This document shows, one piece after another, positions 1 to 5,843 of a stretch of 7,938 nucleotides of DNA. Origin of the DNA: Lutibacter sp. (GTDB taxonomy: Bacteria; Bacteroidota; Bacteroidia; Flavobacteriales; Flavobacteriaceae); NCBI GenBank assembly GCA_002733285.1, contig NVVE01000006.1:8963-16900 (forward strand). The letters are read 5' to 3'. A program made the position numbers and the translations under genes. The notes beneath the pieces were generated by a model. The model had not been told where the DNA came from and did not search any database. It worked only from the letters and a program-made list of their open reading frames with translations. Numbering within the stretch: position 1 is the stretch's first letter; each line of letters begins with the position of its first letter.

Positions 1-955
1 GGATTTGATATAACAACATAGCAATACGCTCTATACCCATCCCAAATGCATACCCAGAATACACTTCTGAATCAATATTAGCATTTTTAAGTACATTTGG
101 GTCTACCATTCCGCAACCCATAATTTCTAGCCATCCAGTTCCTTTAGTAATCTTATAATCGGTTTCGGTTTCTAAACCCCAATAAATATCAACTTCAGCA
201 CTAGGTTCTGTAAAAGGAAAATAGGAAGGGCGCAACCTGATTTTAGATTTCCCAAACATTTCTTTAGTGAAATACAATAAAGTTTGTTTTAAGTCAGCGA
301 AAGAAACGTCTGTATCAATATACAGACCCTCTACTTGGTGAAAGATGCAATGTGCCCTAGCTGAAATATCTTCGTTTCTAAATACTCTACCTGGAGATAT
401 GGTTCTGATTGGAGGTTTATGACTTTCCATATATCGCACTTGAACCGACGAGGTGTGTGTACGTAATAATATATCTGGATTTTTTTCAATAAAGAAAGTG
501 TCCTGCATATCTCGAGCTGGATGATACTCAGGTAAATTTAACGCTGTAAAATTATGCCAGTCATCTTCAATTTCAGGACCCTCAGAAACAGTAAAACCAA
601 TGCGTGAAAATACATCAATAATTTTATTTCGAACTAATGATATTGGATGACGAGAACCTAATTCAATAGGTTCTGATGGTCGGGTTAAATCACCGTAAAT
701 ATCTTTTTGTTCGGTTAAATTTTCTAAGTTATCTTTTAAATGAGCTACTTTATCTTGTGCTGATTTTTTTAACGTATTTAATGCTTGTCCAAAATCTTTT
801 CTTTCGGCGGGTGCTACATTTTTAAATTCTACAAATAAATCGTTAAGCAATCCTTTTTTACCTAAGAATTTAATTCTAAAAGTTTCAATTTCATCTTTCG
901 TAGCACCATTAAATGCTTTTACTTCACCAATCAGTTCTTTTACTTTATCTAACAT
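1..955 (-). CDS. pheS: Phenylalanine--tRNA ligase alpha subunit (3'-truncated by window edge)
   Basis: Charges tRNA-Phe with phenylalanine in the cytoplasm, as the catalytic alpha subunit of the alpha2-beta2 enzyme. Reading the minus strand from the ATG at 955-953 gives 318 residues before the window ends. The family is usually about 330-340 residues, so roughly 20 C-terminal residues are missing. Residues 1-85 form the charged helical arm expected for the tRNA-contacting coiled coil. The class II synthetase core follows: motif 1 around SRHPISLVRNKI (101-112), GPEIEDDWHNF (126-136), motif 2 with FRNED (192-196) and FHQVEGL (205-211), the phenylalanine-pocket segment RPSYFPFTEPSAEVD (242-256), and motif 3 GYAFGMGIER (301-310). 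Ala303 matches the E. coli Ala294 pocket position, so the pocket is the normal type. The start fits the family N terminus, and a TAnnTTTG element lies about 20 nt upstream. pheT is not in the window, so the gene is not followed by it on this side as far as can be seen. Identification is secure. Confidence 0.97.
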   Translation of the reverse strand, partial: MLDKVKELIGEVKAFNGATKDEIETFRIKFLGKKGLLNDLFVEFKNVAPAERKDFGQALNTLKKSAQDKVAHLKDNLENLTEQKDIYGDLTRPSEPIELGSRHPISLVRNKIIDVFSRIGFTVSEGPEIEDDWHNFTALNLPEYHPARDMQDTFFIEKNPDILLRTHTSSVQVRYMESHKPPIRTISPGRVFRNEDISARAHCIFHQVEGLYIDTDVSFADLKQTLLYFTKEMFGKSKIRLRPSYFPFTEPSAEVDIYWGLETETDYKITKGTGWLEIMGCGMVDPNVLKNANIDSEVYSGYAFGMGIERIAMLLYQI

Positions 956-976
956 TTTAATTATAAAATTAGGCTG

Positions 977-984
977 CAAATTTA
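977..984 (-). promoter_or_regulatory. Putative Bacteroidota -7 element for pheS
   Basis: On the minus strand this reads TAAATTTG, an exact match to TAnnTTTG. Its downstream end is 21 nt before the pheS ATG, giving a predicted leader of about 15 nt. No clear TTG -33 element is visible at the usual spacing, so the call rests on the -7 match and its position. Confidence 0.5.
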
Positions 985-1014
985 AGCAATTTTATTTTGA
1001 AAAAAGAATAAGTA

Positions 1015-1054
1015 ATTGAATGATAATTGATCGATCTTTTAACAATTATTCAAT
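1015..1054. repeat. Imperfect inverted repeat in the divergent region
   Basis: Left arm ATTGA-ATG-ATAATTG (1015-1029) is complementary to right arm CAATTAT-TCAAT (1043-1054), with a 3-nt bulge in the left arm and a 13-nt spacer containing the palindrome GATCGATC (1029-1036). It lies upstream of the predicted pheS -7 element, so it would act as DNA (an operator-like site) rather than as a pheS leader hairpin. It is AT-rich and could be chance. Confidence 0.35.
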
Positions 1055-1074
1055 GTTTATAAAGGCTCCTTAAA

Positions 1075-1137
1075 AAGGGTTTTTCAATCTATAACGAAAA
1101 CGTTTGAAATTGTGAAATTTACTTAATAAAAACCCTT
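1075..1137. repeat. 10-bp inverted repeat arms upstream of the gdh promoter
   Basis: AAGGGTTTTT at 1075-1084 and its exact reverse complement AAAAACCCTT at 1128-1137 are separated by 43 nt. The right arm ends 29 nt before the predicted -7 element of the dehydrogenase gene. The span also contains the short palindrome AAACGTTT (1098-1105). It could be a regulator-binding region or a relic terminator arm pair. No function can be assigned from sequence alone. Confidence 0.35.
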
Positions 1138-1144
1138 GTTTTTT

Positions 1145-1174
1145 TTAGATATATTCAAATATTAAGTATATTTG
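1145..1174 (+). promoter_or_regulatory. Putative promoter of the first glutamate dehydrogenase
   Basis: TATATTTG at 1167-1174 matches TAnnTTTG exactly. TTA (1145-1147), two of three bases of the TTG -33 consensus, lies exactly 19 nt upstream. The predicted transcript start near 1181 gives a leader of about 36 nt to the ATG at 1217. The second dehydrogenase gene has the same TTA-N19-TAnnTTTG arrangement. Confidence 0.5.
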
Positions 1175-1216
1175 TTAGGTAAATTAATAATAACACAAAA
1201 TAACATACTAAAAATT

Positions 1217-2560
1217 ATGAAATCTAAAATAAAAGGGTTCATGGACTTGGTAAAGCAAAGAAACCCACATGAACCAGAGTTTTTACAAGCTGTTGAGGAA
1301 GTAGCAGAGACTGTTATTCCTTACATTGTTAATAACGAAATTTACAATGGTAAAAACGTTCTATTAAGAATGGTTGAACCAGAAAGAGTTCTAATGTTCC
1401 GTGTGCCGTGGATTGATGATAATGGAGAAGTTGTTGTAAATAGAGGATATAGAATCCAAATGAATTCAGCAATTGGCCCATACAAAGGAGGCTTACGTTT
1501 TCACCCCTCAGTAAATCTTAGTATTCTTAAATTCTTAGCATTTGAGCAGGTGTTTAAAAATGCATTAACTACGTTGCCAATGGGTGGTGGTAAAGGAGGT
1601 TCTGATTTTGATCCTAAAGGAAAATCGGACGAAGAAATTATGCGTTTCTGTCATAGTTTTATGGCTGAATTAAGCCGCCATATAGGGTCACATACTGATA
1701 TTCCAGCCGGTGATATTGGTGTTGGAGCAAGAGAAATAGGATTCCTGTTTGGGATGTATAAAAAAATGAGAAATGAATTTACAGGAGTATTAACAGGTAA
1801 AGGAATTTCTTGGGGTGGTTCCTTAATTCGTCCTGAAGCAACAGGTTATGGAACAGTATATTTTGCACAAAGTATGCTTGAAACTAGAGGAGATTCTCTT
1901 AAAGATAAAACGGTTGTTGTATCAGGTTCTGGTAATGTTGCTCAGTATGCTTGTGAAAAAGCGACTCAATTAGGTGCCAAAGTTGTTACGTTATCAGATT
2001 CATCTGGATTTATTTTTGATAATGAAGGTATTGATACTGCTAAATTAGCATTTGTGATGGAATTAAAAAATATAAAACGTGGTAGAATTAGCGAATACAT
2101 TAAAAAATATCCAAAAGCAAAATACATTGAAGGGAAAACGCCATGGGGAATTAAATGTGAAGTCGCGATGCCTTGTGCTACTCAGAATGAAGTAAATGGT
2201 GAAGACGCTAAAATGTTGTTAAGTAATGGATGTTTTGTCATAAGTGAAGGTGCAAATATGCCTTCTAAACCAGAAGCAGTTACAGCTTTTCAATCAGCTA
2301 AAATATTATATGCACCAGGAAAAGCATCAAATGCTGGTGGTGTTGCAACATCAGGTTTAGAAATGAGTCAAAACTCTTTACGTATTAATTGGTCACGTGA
2401 AGAAGTTGATGAAAAATTAAAGAAAATTATGTCCGATATTCATGATGCTTGTATAGAATTTGGGAAAAATGAAAATGGATATATCGACTATGTAAGAGGG
2501 GCAAATATTGCTGGTTTTGTTAAAGTTGCTGATGCAATGTTAGCACAAGGAGTTGTTTAA
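1217..2560 (+). CDS. gdhA: Glutamate dehydrogenase, predicted NADP-specific
   Basis: Interconverts 2-oxoglutarate plus ammonium and glutamate; with NADPH it is normally the ammonia-assimilating enzyme. It is cytosolic and homohexameric in this family. From the ATG at 1217 it has 447 residues, the same length as E. coli GdhA, and its N terminus (HEPEFLQAVEEV, 18-29) lines up with that enzyme. An in-frame TTG 15 codons upstream is rejected because it sits in the promoter. The substrate-binding domain shows Lys90 in GPYKGG, Lys114 in FKNALTTLP, catalytic Lys126 in GGGKGGSDF and catalytic Asp166 in PAGDIG. The coenzyme domain has SGSGNVAQYA (236-245) and SDSSG (260-264). Both are the small, hydroxyl-rich residues seen in NADP-dependent E. 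coli GdhA, where they accommodate the 2'-phosphate. The C terminus carries SNAGGVATSGLEMSQN (371-386) and GANIAGFVKVADAMLAQGVV. It is flanked by its own promoter and terminator, so it is probably monocistronic. Enzyme identity is certain; coenzyme choice is inferred from motifs. Confidence 0.96.
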   Translation: MKSKIKGFMDLVKQRNPHEPEFLQAVEEVAETVIPYIVNNEIYNGKNVLLRMVEPERVLMFRVPWIDDNGEVVVNRGYRIQMNSAIGPYKGGLRFHPSVNLSILKFLAFEQVFKNALTTLPMGGGKGGSDFDPKGKSDEEIMRFCHSFMAELSRHIGSHTDIPAGDIGVGAREIGFLFGMYKKMRNEFTGVLTGKGISWGGSLIRPEATGYGTVYFAQSMLETRGDSLKDKTVVVSGSGNVAQYACEKATQLGAKVVTLSDSSGFIFDNEGIDTAKLAFVMELKNIKRGRISEYIKKYPKAKYIEGKTPWGIKCEVAMPCATQNEVNGEDAKMLLSNGCFVISEGANMPSKPEAVTAFQSAKILYAPGKASNAGGVATSGLEMSQNSLRINWSREEVDEKLKKIMSDIHDACIEFGKNENGYIDYVRGANIAGFVKVADAMLAQGVV

Positions 2561-2583
2561 TTCTTACCAGATAAATTTTAAAT

Positions 2584-2613
2584 AAAAAAGGTTGCTCATG
2601 AGCAACCTTTTTT
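2584..2613 (+). terminator. Rho-independent terminator after gdhA, perfect 30-nt palindrome
   Basis: A run of six A, the self-complementary 18-mer GGTTGCTCATGAGCAACC and a run of six T make a perfect 30-nt palindrome, starting 23 nt after the stop codon. The stem is GC-containing with a U tract. The symmetry means it could work in both directions, though no opposing gene reaches it. It should separate gdhA from the next gene. Confidence 0.93.
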
Positions 2614-2669
2614 ATTTTGGGTTATTAATCTACATAAAAACAGTAAAATTTATTGCTAAAATTATATCT

Positions 2670-2677
2670 TGCATTTG
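2670..2677 (+). promoter_or_regulatory. Possible -7 element for the two-receiver/PPDK_N gene
   Basis: TGCATTTG differs from TAnnTTTG at one base and ends 18 nt before the ATG at 2696, giving a predicted leader of about 13 nt. A promoter is expected here because a strong terminator lies immediately upstream, but the match is imperfect and no well-spaced TTG is present. Confidence 0.3.
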
Positions 2678-2695
2678 TAAAAAAGTCTTTTAAAA

Positions 2696-5600
2696 ATGAC
2701 AAATAAATTATTACCAGATTTAAAATCTTATACGTTTGAAGAAGTTGCATTTGATCAATTAATGCAAAATAGAATTAACAAAGTGTTAATTGTTTGTTCA
2801 AACTATGATTATTACATGCTGCAAGAAGATGGTAGAATTGATGAACGTATTTTTAATGAATACACCGCTCTTAATTTAAGGTATCCACCAAGTTTTAGAC
2901 ACGCTAATTCGGCAAAAAGAGCAATTAAAATGTTACGTACGGATAAAATAGATTTGGTAATTACTTGGTTAGACATTGGTGACTACAAAGCTTTTGAAAC
3001 TTCGAAACTTATAAAAGAAGCATTCCCTGAAGTTCCTATTGCAGCACTTAGTCATTATTCTTCTCAATTAAGAGAAAAATTGAAACAAGGAAATATGGGT
3101 ATCATAGACTTTGTTTTTCATTGGAATGGTAATGTTGATATTTTTTTAGCCATTATTAAATTGACTGAGGATAGAATGAATGCCGAAAAGGATATAAATA
3201 AAATTGGAGTTAAAGCCATTTTATTAGTTGAAGATTCTTTGAAGTTTTATTCAAGGTATTTACCTATTATTTATAAAATTATTTTAAAACAAACACGGTC
3301 ATTTATGTCTGAAGGCTTAAATGAACACCGTAGAATGATGCTCTTAAGAGGACGACCAAAGATATTATTGGCAACTAACTATGAAGAAGGATTGGATTTA
3401 TTTCAACAATATAAATACAATTTATTAGGCGTAATTTCTGACGTTAGTTACTTCAAAGAAGGAAAACGTGATTCAGAAGCGGGATTTCATTTTTTAAAAT
3501 ATGTAAGAAGTTTTAAGCGTTATTTTCCTTTTTTGATTCAATCATCGAATAAGAATAATGAAAAAAAAGCAATAGATCTTAAGGGTAAATTTTTATACAA
3601 ACATTCTGAAACTTTAGAAGATGAGATAAAAAATTACATCACTAAATATTTTTCATTTGGAGATTTTGAATTTTGGGATCCTGCTCAAATGAAGGTTTTA
3701 GAAACAGTAAAAGATCTAAGTAATTTTCAAAAAGCGCTATCCTTAGTTACTTCAGAAGCATTGGTATACCATGCAAAACGAAGTGAATATTCAAAATGGC
3801 TAAAATCTAGAGCACTTTTTCCATTAGCTAACTTGTTTAGTACAGTAGAATATGAGGATTTTGATGACGCAGAACAAATAAGAGAATTTCTGATAAAAGC
3901 AATTAAAGTATATCGAATATACAGATCCAGAGGTGTAATTTCAAAGTTTGACAAAAATAAATACGATGAATATTTAGGATTTTCTAGAATTGGAGATGGG
4001 GCCTTAGGAGGAAAAGGAAGAGGCTTGGCATTCATTGATTCCTTTTTAAAACGCCATAATTTATCAGAAAAATATAAGGATGTAACTATTTCTATCCCAA
4101 GAACTGTAGTAATAAGCACGGAAGTATTTGATGAATTTATGGAAGGTCATGAATTAATTGGGTTTGTTGCAAAATGTAATAATGACAATGAAATTTTGAA
4201 AAAATTCATTTCAAAAAAATTACCACAATGGGTTTTAGACGATATTTCAGCTTTTTTAAATGTAACAAAATGTCCAGTTGCAGTAAGGTCTTCAAGTGTC
4301 TTAGAAGATTCTAATTATCAACCATTTGCCGGGATATTTGCTACCTATATGTTACCGAAAGCGAAGGAGAAAAAAATGCTTGAAATTGTTTCAATAGCAA
4401 TCAAATCTGTGATGGCGTCAGCATTTTTTCAAAATAGTAAGGTATATTTAAAGGCGACTTCTCATTCAATTGAAGAAAGTAAAATGGCGGTAATTTTGCA
4501 AGAAGTTACAGGGAAACAGTATGAAGATGTTTATTATCCGAATGTTTCAGGAGTTGCAAGGTCAATTAATTTTTACCCTATTGGTAATGAAAAACCTAAT
4601 GAAGGAATTGTAAATATAGCATTAGGTTTGGGAGAAATTATTGTTGGAGGAGGTCGAACCTTAAGATTTTCACCTTACCATCCCAAAAAAATATTGCAAC
4701 TTTCTTCTCCCGATTCAACTCAACGCGACACACAACAATTTTTTTATGGCCTAGATCTGAATCCTGATAGTTATAAAGTTTCAACAAGTGAAGCAGTCAA
4801 CAAAAAGAAAATTAGTATTAGAAACGCAAAAAAACATAGCTCTTTAAAATTTGTAGCTTCAACGTACGATCTACAAAATAACATCATTAAACCCGGAGTA
4901 TTGCATGATGGAATTCGTGTAATTTCATTCGACAATATATTGAAATACAATACGTTTCCATTAGCTGAAATTTTGAAAGACTTATTGCGAATAGGTCAAC
5001 GAGAAATGCGAAACCCTATAGAAATGGAGTTTGCCATAAATCTTGATGTGCCAGAAGGAAGTCAGAAAGAATTTAGTTTTTTACAAATTAGACCTATTAT
5101 AGAAACGAACGAAACAGTGAGTGAACTTCCGGAAGATTTTAAGCTTTCTGATTCGATAATATATTCAGAATCGGCTCTAGGAAACGGAAAGTATGAAGGG
5201 ATACACGATTTTGTTTATGTAAAACCCGAAACGTTTAATAGTGCAAATACAAGACAAATTGCATCGGCAGTTGAAGAAATTAATAAAAAATTCACATCAC
5301 TCAATAAACAATATATTTTAGTAGGACCTGGTAGATGGGGATCAAGTGATCCTTGGTTGGGAATTCCCGTAATTTGGCCACAAATATCATCAGCAAAAAT
5401 TATTGTTGAGGCAGGTCTTAATAATTTTAGAATTGATCCAAGCCAAGGGACTCATTTTTTTCAAAATTTAACCTCATTTAAAGTGGGATACTTAACCATA
5501 AATCCTTTTATAGATGATGGATTTTTTGATTTAGATTATTTAAATAATCAAGAAGCCGTATACGAAGATACTTATTTAAGACATATTTGTTTTGAAGAAC

Positions 5601-5728
5601 CTTTAAATGTAATTATTGATGGGAAAAGTAATAAAGCTGTTATTTTTAAGAAAGAGTACAAACCAATTGATACTCAAAACTTATTAGAAAGTACTATTGA
5701 TGATTTGCCTCCTGATGGATTTATGTAA
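2696..5728 (+). CDS. Two-receiver-like / PEP-pyruvate-binding (PPDK_N) domain protein
   Basis: A 1010-residue protein with no signal peptide or membrane segment, so cytosolic; physiological role unknown. Residues about 28-160 look like a receiver fold (KVLIVCSN, IDLVITW, VPIAALSH), but the acidic pair and phosphoacceptor positions are not acidic (Trp91 near the expected Asp), so it is probably degenerate. Residues about 172-317 form a second receiver with Glu179-Asp180 in ILLVEDS, Asp249 in GVISDVS, Ser283-284 and Lys302, so it looks phosphorylatable. After a linker (about 320-430) comes the nucleotide-binding domain shared by PEP synthase and pyruvate phosphate dikinase: GALGGKGRGLAF (435-446), VAVRSSSVLEDS (528-539) with Arg531, VILQEVTGK (599-607), ALGLGEIIVGGG (642-653), IEMEFAI (775-781) and FLQIRPI (795-801). 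The swivelling phosphohistidine domain and the PEP/pyruvate barrel are absent, so it should not make PEP. Residues about 815-1010 are a distinct module with GPGRWGSSDPWLGIPV (877-892). It lies between two glutamate dehydrogenase genes. Databases may label it PEP synthase or PEP/pyruvate-binding protein. Confidence 0.85.
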   Translation: MTNKLLPDLKSYTFEEVAFDQLMQNRINKVLIVCSNYDYYMLQEDGRIDERIFNEYTALNLRYPPSFRHANSAKRAIKMLRTDKIDLVITWLDIGDYKAFETSKLIKEAFPEVPIAALSHYSSQLREKLKQGNMGIIDFVFHWNGNVDIFLAIIKLTEDRMNAEKDINKIGVKAILLVEDSLKFYSRYLPIIYKIILKQTRSFMSEGLNEHRRMMLLRGRPKILLATNYEEGLDLFQQYKYNLLGVISDVSYFKEGKRDSEAGFHFLKYVRSFKRYFPFLIQSSNKNNEKKAIDLKGKFLYKHSETLEDEIKNYITKYFSFGDFEFWDPAQMKVLETVKDLSNFQKALSLVTSEALVYHAKRSEYSKWLKSRALFPLANLFSTVEYEDFDDAEQIREFLIKAIKVYRIYRSRGVISKFDKNKYDEYLGFSRIGDGALGGKGRGLAFIDSFLKRHNLSEKYKDVTISIPRTVVISTEVFDEFMEGHELIGFVAKCNNDNEILKKFISKKLPQWVLDDISAFLNVTKCPVAVRSSSVLEDSNYQPFAGIFATYMLPKAKEKKMLEIVSIAIKSVMASAFFQNSKVYLKATSHSIEESKMAVILQEVTGKQYEDVYYPNVSGVARSINFYPIGNEKPNEGIVNIALGLGEIIVGGGRTLRFSPYHPKKILQLSSPDSTQRDTQQFFYGLDLNPDSYKVSTSEAVNKKKISIRNAKKHSSLKFVASTYDLQNNIIKPGVLHDGIRVISFDNILKYNTFPLAEILKDLLRIGQREMRNPIEMEFAINLDVPEGSQKEFSFLQIRPIIETNETVSELPEDFKLSDSIIYSESALGNGKYEGIHDFVYVKPETFNSANTRQIASAVEEINKKFTSLNKQYILVGPGRWGSSDPWLGIPVIWPQISSAKIIVEAGLNNFRIDPSQGTHFFQNLTSFKVGYLTINPFIDDGFFDLDYLNNQEAVYEDTYLRHICFEEPLNVIIDGKSNKAVIFKKEYKPIDTQNLLESTIDDLPPDGFM

Positions 5729-5733
5729 AGTAG

Positions 5734-5771
5734 GTAATTTAGAATGTAAAAAACACAGAATTTTAAATTAC
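5734..5771 (+). repeat. 12-bp inverted repeat just after the stop codon of the two-receiver gene
   Basis: GTAATTTAGAAT (5734-5745) pairs with ATTTTAAATTAC (5760-5771) over 12 positions with a single G-U, leaving a 14-nt loop. It begins five bases after the stop codon but has no GC-rich stem and no following T tract, so it is not a standard terminator. Its right arm overlaps the predicted -33 region of the next gene (5768-5770). It could be a weak 3' hairpin or an operator for the second dehydrogenase. Confidence 0.45.
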
Positions 5772-5797
5772 AAATGAGATAAATAGCTGTAATTTTG
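5768..5797 (+). promoter_or_regulatory. Putative promoter of the second glutamate dehydrogenase
   Basis: TAATTTTG at 5790-5797 matches TAnnTTTG exactly, and TTA (5768-5770) lies 19 nt upstream. The predicted transcript start near 5804 gives a leader of about 40 nt to the ATG at 5844, close to the leader predicted for the first dehydrogenase. No strong terminator precedes it, so read-through from the upstream gene is also possible. Confidence 0.5.
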
Positions 5798-5843
5798 CAT
5801 CAAAATTTTAAAAAAAGTTTAAATACTTAGAAATTATAATATT

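Larger units (their letters stand above)
956..1216. other. Divergent intergenic region between pheS and the first glutamate dehydrogenase
   Basis: This 261-nt non-coding, very AT-rich stretch separates two divergently transcribed genes. It holds a -7-like element for each direction (977-984 for pheS, 1167-1174 for the dehydrogenase) and two inverted repeats (1015-1054 and 1075-1137). I see no small ORF with a convincing start and no RNA gene. A TTG at 1172-1174 could formally extend the dehydrogenase by 15 residues, but it lies inside the promoter element, so I treat that part as untranslated. Confidence 0.7.

Noticed and set aside
956..1020. T-box-like or attenuator leader for pheS
   Set aside because: The predicted leader is only about 15 nt, no leader peptide rich in Phe codons is present, and no terminator hairpin lies before the pheS start.
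1172..1216. TTG start giving a 15-residue N-terminal extension of the first glutamate dehydrogenase
   Set aside because: The TTG is the end of a TAnnTTTG promoter element, the extension has no match to the family N terminus, and the ATG at 1217 gives the standard 447-residue length.
3727..4119. 130-residue open frame on the minus strand
   Set aside because: Lies wholly inside the two-receiver/PPDK_N gene, antisense to its conserved GGKGRGL region; no recognisable domain or promoter.
2696..5728. Annotation as a true phosphoenolpyruvate synthase
   Set aside because: Only the N-terminal nucleotide-binding domain is recognisable; the phosphohistidine domain and PEP/pyruvate barrel needed for PEP formation are missing.
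5729..5772. Rho-independent terminator after the two-receiver gene
   Set aside because: The hairpin is almost all A-T and is not followed by a T tract; recorded as an inverted repeat instead.
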